Origin: Streptomyces sp. NRRL WC-3742
GTDB taxonomy: Bacteria > Actinomycetota > Actinomycetes > Streptomycetales > Streptomycetaceae
Reading direction: 5' to 3'
Assembly: GCF_000720635.1 (NCBI RefSeq)
Contig: NZ_JOCF01000001.1
Location: forward strand, 62,001 to 126,000
DNA length: 64,000 bases
Part shown: positions 47,771 through 55,895 of the stretch, one piece after another
Position numbering within the stretch: position 1 is the first letter of the stretch
Layout of the letters: each line of letters starts with the position of its first letter
Translations under genes and position numbers: made by a program
Notes under the pieces: model-generated
What the model saw: only the letters and a program-made list of their open reading frames with translations
Told to the model about the DNA's origin: nothing
Database searches by the model: none

Positions 47771-49089
47771 TTGGCCTGCGGGTCGGCGACCTGGCCGAGG
47801 AACAGCGGCCGCCCGCCGGAGGTGTCCCGGATCAGGAACAGGAACGGCCGGTCGATGTGCAGCTCGACGTGCTGTTGCGGTGCGGCCGCGCCCGCGGCCT
47901 TGATCCCGACGCCGCTGCCGGCCGCCGCGACCGTGCCGTCCTCGTCGACCTGGACGGTGGCCTTCTGCACCACCGTGCCGACGGCGAGCGGCTCCTTGGC
48001 GATGCCGTGCAGGTCCGCGTCGTCGAAGGCCGCGTTCACGCCGAGCGCGCGCAGCGTCGGGGTGAGCTCGTTGGCGGTGTCGAAGTGGAAGCGCGGCAAC
48101 TGCAGGTCGACGGACCGGTCGGTGAGACCGCCGAGGATCCGGTCGAGCTGCGGCTGGTCCAGCCCCTTGGTGAAGGCCGCGAAGCCGCCCTGGGCGGGGA
48201 CGATCAGGTCCATCACCAGGGTGCTGTCCGCGTAGGGCAGTTCGACGGCCTGCCAGGGCTCGCCGGTGATGCCGCCGGAGCCGTCCGCGTACTTGAGGGT
48301 GTCCATGCGGCTCATGGTCGGGACGGACGGGCCGGTGCCGTCGAGCTTGTGGAAGGTGCGGTCGGCGGTGGCCTGGGGCTTGAACGGGGACGCCCACTTC
48401 GCGTCGAGGTAGAGCGCGTCGGTGAGGACGAGCCGGGTGAGGCCGGTGATCTGCTGCTCGTTGAAGAGGTCCTTGATCCGCCCCTCGGTGGTCTTCTCGA
48501 CGGCCGCGTTGATCTGCTTGCGGCCGTCCTGCGGGTTCTTGACGAAGTCGACGGTGTGCACGCCGGTGTCGAAGGCGGTGGCGAGGGTCGTCAGGTAGTC
48601 GGGTTCGACGGCCATGTCCTTCTGCATCCACAGGTCGTCGCTCTGGCGCAGGAGGAACTTTCCGGTCTTCGCGACGGGGGCGTTGAGCGCGCCGGTGGCG
48701 AGGGCGTACTGCTTCGGGTCGAGGTCGGTGTGCAGGGCCTTGGCGAGTTCCTCGGCGGTCGCGCCGCGGGCGCCGGGGAGCAGCATGGCGAGGGCGGTGG
48801 CCAGGCCGGACGGCGAGACGACGATGTTGCGCCCGCTGCCCGCGGGGCCGGCGGAGAGGGTGTGCAGGAGGTCGAGGCCGAAGGCGTCGGTGGCCTTGGC
48901 GACGGCCTCCTTCTGATCCGGGGCGACGGTCGGCCGGTCCTTGGGCGCGGAGACGCGCACCACCGGGGGTGCAGCGGCTCCGGTGCTGCCGCAGCCGGCG
49001 ATCAGCGGCGCGGCGAGGGCGGCGGCCAGGAGCAGGGCCGCCGGGCGGCGGCGGGCCGCGCTGCGTACGGAGGTGCTGCTGTTCGTCAT
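47767..49089 (-). CDS. Serpin family lipoprotein (protease inhibitor-like)
   Basis: The 440-residue protein has a lipoprotein signal: basic N-terminus, hydrophobic run, and lipobox LIAGC with Cys33. The mature chain is a full-length serpin fold with NIVVSPSGLATALAMLLPGA, LVLTDALYLDAKWASPF, and the reactive-loop hinge EDGTVAAAGSGVGI. HIDRPFLFLIRDT follows near the end. The small-residue hinge (E-D-G-T-x-A-A-A) is that of inhibitory serpins, and the loop is Ala-rich around P1, which suggests an elastase- or subtilisin-like target. It would sit outside the membrane and trap proteases. ATG 49089 is divergent from the zinc-ribbon gene. Confidence 0.9.
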   Translation of the reverse strand: MTNSSTSVRSAARRRPAALLLAAALAAPLIAGCGSTGAAAPPVVRVSAPKDRPTVAPDQKEAVAKATDAFGLDLLHTLSAGPAGSGRNIVVSPSGLATALAMLLPGARGATAEELAKALHTDLDPKQYALATGALNAPVAKTGKFLLRQSDDLWMQKDMAVEPDYLTTLATAFDTGVHTVDFVKNPQDGRKQINAAVEKTTEGRIKDLFNEQQITGLTRLVLTDALYLDAKWASPFKPQATADRTFHKLDGTGPSVPTMSRMDTLKYADGSGGITGEPWQAVELPYADSTLVMDLIVPAQGGFAAFTKGLDQPQLDRILGGLTDRSVDLQLPRFHFDTANELTPTLRALGVNAAFDDADLHGIAKEPLAVGTVVQKATVQVDEDGTVAAAGSGVGIKAAGAAAPQQHVELHIDRPFLFLIRDTSGGRPLFLGQVADPQAK

Positions 49090-49181
49090 GGCCCTTCGAC
49101 GTGACGGATGCCCAGGAGGTTCCCCCGCCGCCGGGCTGTGCCATGATCAACTGCCGCAGGACCGGCCCCGGGGGAGGAATC

Positions 49182-49820
49182 ATGAGCCGAATCGACTGCC
49201 CGCAGTGCGGGACGCTTGATCAGGTGAGCAGCGTTCCGAGCGTCTACGAGTCACAGACCAGCACCTACTCGGGGCAGAGCACGGGCTTCAGCTCCGGGGT
49301 CGGGTACGCGCGCGGGGTCGGTCCCGTCTCGACCTTCGGCAGGTCGACCGTCTACACCTCCGGCTCTACCAGCAGCCGGCTGGCGGACCAGATCGCCCCG
49401 CCGCCGGTGCCGCGGCTGGCGAGACCCGGCGGAGGGTGCGGCCTCGCCATTCTGGTCGCGTTCGTACTGGGGGCCGCGGTGATCGTGCTGCCGGCGCTGC
49501 TGACATCCAACGAGCCCGATGCCCTCCGCAGCTCGCTGCTGGTCTTCGGCCTCCTGGGCGGCCCGTTCCTCATCGCGGCCGTGGCCCTGACCCTCAAGCG
49601 CGCCAAGGAGCGGCGTCGCCTCCGCCGGGAGTTCCAGGAGTACTCGGTGGTCCAGCCGTCGCTGGCCACGGCCTGGAGCGCCACCTACCTGTGCCGGCGC
49701 TGCCATGTCGCTTTCCTGCCCGAGGGCGCGCTCGGGCTCGGCGGCTCGGCGATGGCACCGGTGCCGGCGTTCCGCACGCTGGTCGAGACCGTGGCACGCC
49801 GCCTGCGCGGCGAGGCATGA
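49182..49820 (+). CDS. Zinc-ribbon membrane protein of unknown function
   Basis: The 212-residue protein starts MSRIDCPQCGTLDQVSS. It has a Ser/Thr/Tyr/Gly-rich stretch (about residues 15-65) and two membrane helices (about residues 86-105 and 115-135). A basic segment (KRAKERRRLRREF) follows, then a second CxxC pair in ATYLCRRCHVAFLPEG. The two CxxC pairs at opposite ends could form one zinc site on the cytoplasmic side. I do not recognise a named family. GGGGAGGAATC precedes the ATG; the gene is divergent from the serpin with only 92 bases between starts. Confidence 0.75.
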   Translation: MSRIDCPQCGTLDQVSSVPSVYESQTSTYSGQSTGFSSGVGYARGVGPVSTFGRSTVYTSGSTSSRLADQIAPPPVPRLARPGGGCGLAILVAFVLGAAVIVLPALLTSNEPDALRSSLLVFGLLGGPFLIAAVALTLKRAKERRRLRREFQEYSVVQPSLATAWSATYLCRRCHVAFLPEGALGLGGSAMAPVPAFRTLVETVARRLRGEA

Positions 49821-49824
49821 CGGG

Positions 49825-50823
49825 TCAGTCCCAGAGCGTGCCGAGCTCCAGCAGTTCGTCGCGGTGCTCGATGCGCTCCACCCACTCCTGCGGCCAGACC
49901 GACTCCCCGTGGTGGGCGCCCGCGAAGGCGCCGGTGAGGCAGGCCAGGGAGTCGGAGTCGCCGCTGGAGTAGGCGGCCCGGCGGACGGCGGCCACCGGGT
50001 CGTCGGGCAGCAGCAGGAAGCAGAGCAGGCCCGTACCGAACGCCTCCTCGGCGATCCAGCCCTCGCCGGTGGCCAGGCAGGGGTCGGCCTCGACGTCGGG
50101 GGCGGCGAGGGCGGCGTCCAGGCGGTCGAGGACCGCGAGGCACTCGTCCCAGCCGCGCTCGACGGCCGCCTGTGGGGAGGGGTCCTGCCAGTGCGCGGCG
50201 AGGTCGCCGAGCCAGAACTCGTCGTACCGGTGCCGGCTCGCCAGCGCGTAGGAGCGCAGCACGGCGGGCAGCGCGGCCGGGGCGACGCCCTCGGCGAGGC
50301 GGCGGACGGCGTACGCGGTGAGGTCGCTGGCGGCGAGCGCGGTGGGGTGGCCGTGGGTGAGCGCGGACTGCAGCTGGGCGGCGCCGGAGAGCTGGCGGGC
50401 GTCCAGGTCGCGGACCAGCCCGATCGGGGCGACGCGCATGTTGGCGCCGCAGCCCTTGGAGTTGGCGTCGCTGGCGTCCTGCCAGCGCTTCTCGGGGACG
50501 CTGAGCCGCCAGCAGGAGCGCATGCAGGTCATGCCGGGGGCGCGGTTGTTCTCCGGGGAGCGCCACCACTCGACGAACTCCTCGCGGACGGGCCGCTCCA
50601 GCCGCAGCGGGGTCAGTGGCCCGCGCTCCAGGGCGGTGCGCAGGCCACGGGCCAGGGCAAGGGTCATCTGGGTGTCGTCGGTGACCAGCGCCGGCTTGGG
50701 CAGCGGGAGTTGACGCCAGTCCGGACAGTTCCAGGCGATCTCCTCGACCTCCTGGAACTCGGTGTGCTTGCCCAGCGCGTCCCCGATCGCCAGCCCCAGC
50801 AGTGCCCCCGTCGCCTTGCCCAT
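49825..50823 (-). CDS. ADP-ribosylglycohydrolase family protein (second copy)
   Basis: The 332-residue protein has MGKATGALLGLAIGDALGKH, metal motif LVTDDTQMTL (Thr48-Asp49-Asp50), NSKGCGANMRVAPIGLV and C-terminal YSSGDSDSLACLTGAFAGAH. All catalytic acidic residues are conserved. It is only distantly similar to the family member at 46589-47716, so the two are unlikely to be a recent duplication. It converges with the zinc-ribbon gene, with stops four bases apart, and lies 31 bases after the P450 gene in the same direction. Confidence 0.88.
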   Translation of the reverse strand: MGKATGALLGLAIGDALGKHTEFQEVEEIAWNCPDWRQLPLPKPALVTDDTQMTLALARGLRTALERGPLTPLRLERPVREEFVEWWRSPENNRAPGMTCMRSCWRLSVPEKRWQDASDANSKGCGANMRVAPIGLVRDLDARQLSGAAQLQSALTHGHPTALAASDLTAYAVRRLAEGVAPAALPAVLRSYALASRHRYDEFWLGDLAAHWQDPSPQAAVERGWDECLAVLDRLDAALAAPDVEADPCLATGEGWIAEEAFGTGLLCFLLLPDDPVAAVRRAAYSSGDSDSLACLTGAFAGAHHGESVWPQEWVERIEHRDELLELGTLWD

Positions 50824-50854
50824 GGCCGTACCCCCCTCTTCCGCTACAGCTCGA

Positions 50855-52066
50855 CTACAGCTCGACCAGCAGTTCCTCGAGCCCCCGGATCACGTACCCG
50901 GGGTTCCACGCGGGCTCGCGGACGAGCCGCAGCCCCGGGGCCCGGCGCAGCAGCGTGCCGTAGGACTCGGTGAGTTCCAGTCTCGCAAGCGGCGCGCCCA
51001 GGCAGAAGTGGATTCCCGCGCCGAAGGTGATGTGCGGGTTGTCGGCGCGGCCGAGGTCGAGCCGGTCCGGGTCGGCGAAGCGCTGCGGGTCGCGGTTGGC
51101 GGAGCCGAAGAGCAGGGCGATCTCGGCGCCGCGCGGCACGGTGACGCCGCCGATCTCGACGTCCTCCAGCACCCACCGCTCGAACATCTGCAGCGGGGTG
51201 TCCCAGCGCATCAGCTCCTCGACGGCGGTGGGCAACAGCTCGTCCACGGAGGCGCGCAGCCTGGCCAGCTCCCCGGGGTGGCGGAACAGCGCCCACCAGC
51301 CGTTGCCGGTGGTGTTGACGGTCGCCTCGTGGCCGGCGTTGAGCAGCAGGACGCAGGTGGAGACCATCTCCTGCTCGCTGAGCGCGTCGGAGCCCTCCTG
51401 GGCCTGGATCAGCGCGCTGATCAGGTCCTCGCCGGGGGCGGAGCGGCGCTCGCGGATCAGGGCGCGCAGGTAGTCGGAGAACTCGATGCTCGCGGCGACG
51501 GCCCGGCGGGCGGTCTCCTCGCTCGGGTTGAGTTCGAACATCCCGGTGATGTCGGCGGACCAGGGCCGCAGCAGGTGCCGGTCCCCCTCCGGGACGCCGA
51601 GCATCTCGGCGATCACGGCGACGGGCAGCGGCTCGGCGACGGCGGCGATGAGGTCGCCGCCGCCGTCCGCGACCAGGGCGTCGACCAGTTCGCCCGCCAG
51701 GCGCCGTACGGTCGGCCGCAGGCCCTCGACCATGCGCGGGGTGAACGCCTTGGAGACCAGCCGGCGGATGCGGGTGTGGTCGGGCGCCTCCAGGTCGAGC
51801 AGCCCGTGGTCGTTGAGGGTGTGGAAGGGCTCGTGCGCCGGGTCGGGCGCGGGCCGGCCGAACTCCTCGTGGCTGAACCGGTGGGTGTAGGTGCGCCCGA
51901 GGCGGCGGTCGCGCAGCAGCGCGCTGACGTCCTCGTAGCGCGGGACGAGCCACTGGTTCGTCGGCTCGAAGTACGTCACCGGCGCGGCGGCGCGCAGGTC
52001 GGCGTACGCGTCGTACGGGTGGGCCACGAACGCCGCCGACCAGGGGTCGAACTTCGCCGTCGTCAT
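50855..52066 (-). CDS. Cytochrome P450
   Basis: The 403-residue protein is a class I bacterial P450: I-helix LLNAGHEATVNT (Ala244-Gly245-x-Glu-Ala-Thr), ExxR at Glu284-Arg287 (EELMRWDTPLQM), and heme-binding FGAGIHFCLGAPLARLE with the proximal Cys355. The oxygen-activation threonine at 249 is present. ATG 52066 begins MTTAKFDPWSAAFVAHPYDA. No ferredoxin or reductase gene is nearby, so it must use partners encoded elsewhere. Substrate unknown; no biosynthetic gene cluster is visible around it. Confidence 0.95.
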   Translation of the reverse strand: MTTAKFDPWSAAFVAHPYDAYADLRAAAPVTYFEPTNQWLVPRYEDVSALLRDRRLGRTYTHRFSHEEFGRPAPDPAHEPFHTLNDHGLLDLEAPDHTRIRRLVSKAFTPRMVEGLRPTVRRLAGELVDALVADGGGDLIAAVAEPLPVAVIAEMLGVPEGDRHLLRPWSADITGMFELNPSEETARRAVAASIEFSDYLRALIRERRSAPGEDLISALIQAQEGSDALSEQEMVSTCVLLLNAGHEATVNTTGNGWWALFRHPGELARLRASVDELLPTAVEELMRWDTPLQMFERWVLEDVEIGGVTVPRGAEIALLFGSANRDPQRFADPDRLDLGRADNPHITFGAGIHFCLGAPLARLELTESYGTLLRRAPGLRLVREPAWNPGYVIRGLEELLVEL

Positions 52067-52134
52067 CGCTCGATCACTCCAGGCCGTGAGGGGGTAGCCG
52101 GAAGGATCATCGTACGCAGACGGCACCTTCGCGT

Positions 52135-52875
52135 TCAGGCCCCTTCCCTGACCAGCCGTCGCACCAGATCGGGCAGCGCGGTGGAGATCGGCTCCCGGAT
52201 GACCTCGCTCGCGGCCACGTCGTACGGGGTCTCCTCGGCGTTGACGATGATCAGCTTCGCCCCCGTCCGCACCGCGTTGTACGGCAGCCCGGCCACCGGG
52301 AACACCTGGAGGCTGGTGCCGATCGCGATGAACACGTCGCAGGCCCGGGCGATGTCGTCGGCCTTCCCGAGCACCTCCGGGTCGAGGTTCTCGCCGAACA
52401 TCACGATGCGCGGCTTGAGGACGCCGCCGCACTCGCGGCAGTCCGGGTCCTCCTCCCCCGCCTCGACCCGCGCCAGCGCCTCGGCCATCGGCCCGACCGC
52501 CCGGCAACTCAGGCACTGCGTCTGCCGCGTGTTGCCGTGCAGTTCGAGCACCTTGCGTTCGGACGACCCGGCCTTCTGGTGCAGCCCGTCGATGTTCTGG
52601 GTCAGCACCCGCAGCGGCAGCCCGGAGCGCTCCAGGTCCACCAGCGCCCGGTGCCCCGCGTTCGGCTCGGCGGCCAGGGCGCCGATCTCCAGGCGCATCC
52701 GCCAGGCGCGCCTGCGCACCTCCGGGTCGCCCCGGTACGGGCCGATGGTGACGAGTTCCTCGGCGCCCGGGTCCTTGCGCCAAACCCCTTGCGGGCCACG
52801 GTAGTCGGGGATTCCGGAGTCGGTGGAGATGCCCGCGCCGGTCAGGACGGCGATCAGCGGGCGCTTCGCGTTCAT
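52135..52875 (-). CDS. Sir2-family NAD-dependent protein deacylase
   Basis: The 246-residue sirtuin has GAGISTDSGIPDYRGPQGVW, LTQNIDGLHQKAG and the catalytic His113 in ELHGN. A zinc site is formed by C121-x2-C124 and C146-x2-C149, and GTSLQVFPVAGLP follows. It removes acyl groups from lysines with NAD, giving O-acyl-ADP-ribose. At the place where class III enzymes have Tyr-x-x-Arg (desuccinylase pocket), this one has Trp58-x-x-Arg61. ATG 52875 is used. The neighbours include two ADP-ribosylglycohydrolases, so the area has an ADP-ribose theme. Confidence 0.93.
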   Translation of the reverse strand: MNAKRPLIAVLTGAGISTDSGIPDYRGPQGVWRKDPGAEELVTIGPYRGDPEVRRRAWRMRLEIGALAAEPNAGHRALVDLERSGLPLRVLTQNIDGLHQKAGSSERKVLELHGNTRQTQCLSCRAVGPMAEALARVEAGEEDPDCRECGGVLKPRIVMFGENLDPEVLGKADDIARACDVFIAIGTSLQVFPVAGLPYNAVRTGAKLIIVNAEETPYDVAASEVIREPISTALPDLVRRLVREGA

Positions 52876-52992
52876 ACCCGGGACGGTACGGCCTCCACGA
52901 CTGCGGCGGCCACCGGAAATCCGGGTGCGCGACCGTCAACTCCCACAGCACACTGGCCCGGTCACTCGACGAAGAATTCCGGAGGAGCCCCC

Positions 52993-54057
52993 TTGCAGGG
53001 TGCAGTCAGCGTCTCGCCCGCCCAGATCCCCGAGCTGCTGCTCGGTCTCGCCACCGTCCGCCCCGTGTTCCTCTGGGGCGCGCCCGGTATCGGCAAGTCC
53101 TCCCTGGTCAGGGCGTTCGCCGAATCGCTCGGCCTGGAGTGCGTGAGCCTGGTCGGCACCCAGCTGGCCCCGGAGGACCTGATCGGTGTCCCACAGCTCA
53201 CCCCCGAGGGCCGCTCGCGGTTCTGCCCGCCCGAGCAGATCGCCCGCGACGAGCCGTACTGCCTGTTCCTGGACGAGCTCAACGCCGCCTCGCCCGACGT
53301 CCAGAAGGCGTTCTACTCGCTGATCCTGGACCGCCGGATCGGCTCCTACGAGCTGCCGCCCGGATCGATCGTGATCGGCGCCGGGAACCGCGCCACCGAC
53401 GGCGCGCTCGCCCGCCCGATGGCCTCCGCCCTGGTCAACCGCCTGGTCCACGTCCACCTGCGGGCCAGCGCCCAGGACTGGCTGCTGTGGGCGGCCGGGG
53501 CCGGCATCCACCCCTGGATCGTCGACCACCTCACCGACCGGCCCGACCACCTGTGGTCCGCCCCGCCGAAGTCCGAGGAGCCGTTCTCCACCCCGCGCGC
53601 CTGGCACATGCTCTCCGACGCGCTGCACTCCTTCGGGCCCACCCTGGACGAGGCCACCCTCAAGGTGGTCGCCCACGGCCTGCTCTCCCCGAACCACGCG
53701 GTGGCCTTCTGCGGCTACGCGAAGATCGTCCGCAACTCCTACGGCCTGGAGGCGATCCTCAAGGGCGACGCCCGCTGGCCGCACCGGCTGGAGGACCGCG
53801 ACCTGCTCTACTACCTGGCCGACGCCTTCCGCGGCCGGCTCGTCAAGGAGCTGCCCGCCCGCAAGGAGCACGCCTCCGGGGCGCAGCGGCAGACGGCCTT
53901 CCGGGCCAAGTCACTGCTGGTGCAGCTGGCCGAGATCTCGGTCGAGGTGGCCCAGACGGTGATCGCGGACGGCGCGGACGGGAACCCGGTGCTGCCGTCC
54001 TGGTTCCTGATCGAGGCCGCCCGGGACATGCCCCGGCTGGTCGAGGCCCGCCGGTGA
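52993..54057 (+). CDS. MoxR-type AAA ATPase
   Basis: The 354-residue ATPase has Walker A GAPGIGKSS (about residues 29-37), Walker B YCLFLDELNAA (about 88-98), sensor-1 VIGAGNRATD with Asn131, and a C-terminal lid domain. These are features of MoxR-like AAA proteins that act as chaperones for partner complexes together with VWA proteins. The TTG at 52993 is chosen because GGAGGAG lies 8 bases upstream; an ATG far upstream would overlap the sirtuin gene. The stop overlaps the start of the next gene (GTGA), so the pair is coupled. The cellular target is unknown. Confidence 0.88.
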   Translation: MQGAVSVSPAQIPELLLGLATVRPVFLWGAPGIGKSSLVRAFAESLGLECVSLVGTQLAPEDLIGVPQLTPEGRSRFCPPEQIARDEPYCLFLDELNAASPDVQKAFYSLILDRRIGSYELPPGSIVIGAGNRATDGALARPMASALVNRLVHVHLRASAQDWLLWAAGAGIHPWIVDHLTDRPDHLWSAPPKSEEPFSTPRAWHMLSDALHSFGPTLDEATLKVVAHGLLSPNHAVAFCGYAKIVRNSYGLEAILKGDARWPHRLEDRDLLYYLADAFRGRLVKELPARKEHASGAQRQTAFRAKSLLVQLAEISVEVAQTVIADGADGNPVLPSWFLIEAARDMPRLVEARR

Positions 54058-55895
54058 AGTCCGCACAGGGCACGAAGAACGCGAAGGGCACGAAGAAGCA
54101 GGGCTCGAAGGACGCCCCGGCCAAGGACCCCAACCTCGAAGCCTTCACCGACGGCGTCCGGCTGCTGCTCGGCAACCCGGCGCTGGCCGCGCTGAAGGCC
54201 AACTACTGCCGGGACCGGGACTGTGCCCACTACCCGCCCGACGGCTGGGTGACCGTCAGCTCCAGCGGCACCCTGCACGTCAACCCGCACCGCCGCTCCG
54301 AGCCCGAGGAGTGGGCCTGGGCCCTGGCGCACTGCCTGCTGCACCTGGGCTTCGGGCACGTCCCGGCCGCCCGGGGCGCCCGGACCCAGCCGGACGCCGA
54401 ACTGGCCGCCGCCCGCTGCGCGGTGGTCAACCGCTTCCTCGCCACCTTCAAGGTCGGCCGGGCGCCCGTCGCACTCCCCCAGAACTTCCCCGGCGGGGAC
54501 GAGGAGGAGCTGGCCGCCCGCTGGCGCCGCGACGGGCTGCCGCCCGCCGAGGAGGCTGGGACGGCCGGCACCGCGGGCGCCGGCGCCTGCGACCAGCTGC
54601 TGGTCGAGTGGCGCGACAACGCGCACGCCCCGGACGACTGGGAGACGGTCTTCGCCGCGGCGCTCACCCGCGCCATGTCCGTCGCGATGGACCAGGCCGG
54701 CGGCCGGGTCGACGAGGCCGGCGTGCGCCTGCCCGAACGGCCGTGGACCAGGGCGCTGAACTGGTTCGTCTCCAGCTACCCGCTGCTCGGCGGGATCGCG
54801 GCCGGCCTCACCGTCGTCGCCGACGCCGAACTCGCCCGCGCGTACGACATCTCGGTGGCCGCGGTCGACGCCTCCGCCGGCGAGATCTACGTCAACCCGC
54901 TGCGCCGCCACACCGACGAGGAGTGGCGCTTCATCCTCGGCCACGAGATGCTGCACGCCGCCCTGCGGCACGGCGAGCGCCGGGGCGGGCGCGACCCGTT
55001 CCTGTTCAACGTGGCCGCGGACTACGTCATCAACGGCTGGCTGCTGGAGATGGGCGTCGGCGACATGCCCGACGGCCTGTTGCACGACCCTCAGCTGAAG
55101 GGCATGTCGGCCGAGGAGGTGTACGACCGCATCGTCCAGGACCAGCGCCGCATCCGCCGGCTCGCCACCCTGGCCGGCAGGAACCGCCCGGACGTCCTGG
55201 ACGCCCCGCTCGACCGGGGCCCGCGCGACTTCGTCGACCTCGACGACTTCTACCGGCGCGGCCTCCAGCAGGGCTTCGAGCTGCACGGGCGCGAACGCGG
55301 CCTGCTCCCGGCCGGGCTGGTCGAGGAGATCAGGGCGCTCGCCCACCCGCCGCTGTCCTGGGACGCCAAACTGGCCCGCTGGTTCGACGAGTTCGTGCCG
55401 AGCCCGCAGCCCGTCCGCAGCTACTCCCGCCCCTCCCGCCGGCAGTCCGCCACCCCGGACATCCCCCGGGCCGGGCGCCACCACCCCGAGGAGGAGGTGC
55501 CGCGCTGCACCTTCGGGGTGGTGCTGGACACCTCGGGCTCGATGGACCGCACGCTGCTCGGCAAGGCGCTGGGCGCGATCGCCTCCTACGCCGCCGCCCG
55601 GGACGTCCCCGCCGCCCGGGTGGTGCACTGCGACGCCGCCCCGCACGACGTCGGGTACGTCGCGGTGGAGGAGATCGCCGGGCGGGTGCGGGTGCACGGC
55701 CGCGGCGGCACCGTCCTCCAGCCGGGCGTCGACCTGCTGGAGCGGGCCGAGGACTTCCCGCCCGGGGCGCCCGTCCTGATCATCACCGACGGCGCCTGCG
55801 ACGTGCTGCGGGTGCGCCGCGAGCACGCCTACCTCGTGCCGCGCGGGGCCGGGCTGCCGTTCACCCCGCGCGGGCCGGTCTTCCGGGTGAGTTAG
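54054..55895 (+). CDS. Metallopeptidase-like and VWA domain protein (DUF2201 type)
   Basis: The 613-residue protein has a Lys-rich N-terminus. A first degenerate metallopeptidase-like unit has the motif AHCLLHLGFGH (about residues 92-102). A second unit carries a complete zinc motif GHEMLHAALRH (His297, Glu298, His301, His306). A C-terminal VWA domain has the MIDAS motif LDTSGSM (about residues 491-497) and a later ITDG. The second unit resembles HEXXH gluzincins; catalysis has not been shown for the family. The GTG start overlaps the MoxR gene stop. MoxR plus VWA pairs usually remodel a partner. It is soluble. Confidence 0.82.
   Translation: MKSAQGTKNAKGTKKQGSKDAPAKDPNLEAFTDGVRLLLGNPALAALKANYCRDRDCAHYPPDGWVTVSSSGTLHVNPHRRSEPEEWAWALAHCLLHLGFGHVPAARGARTQPDAELAAARCAVVNRFLATFKVGRAPVALPQNFPGGDEEELAARWRRDGLPPAEEAGTAGTAGAGACDQLLVEWRDNAHAPDDWETVFAAALTRAMSVAMDQAGGRVDEAGVRLPERPWTRALNWFVSSYPLLGGIAAGLTVVADAELARAYDISVAAVDASAGEIYVNPLRRHTDEEWRFILGHEMLHAALRHGERRGGRDPFLFNVAADYVINGWLLEMGVGDMPDGLLHDPQLKGMSAEEVYDRIVQDQRRIRRLATLAGRNRPDVLDAPLDRGPRDFVDLDDFYRRGLQQGFELHGRERGLLPAGLVEEIRALAHPPLSWDAKLARWFDEFVPSPQPVRSYSRPSRRQSATPDIPRAGRHHPEEEVPRCTFGVVLDTSGSMDRTLLGKALGAIASYAAARDVPAARVVHCDAAPHDVGYVAVEEIAGRVRVHGRGGTVLQPGVDLLERAEDFPPGAPVLIITDGACDVLRVRREHAYLVPRGAGLPFTPRGPVFRVS

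Noticed and set aside
46589..50823. Recent duplication of the two ADP-ribosylglycohydrolase genes
   Set aside because: Apart from the metal motifs and the KGCG segment the proteins differ widely, and they are on opposite strands.
49825..52875. Idea that the P450, sirtuin and hydrolase genes form a natural-product cluster
   Set aside because: No core biosynthetic enzyme, carrier protein, ferredoxin or exporter is linked in the same operon.
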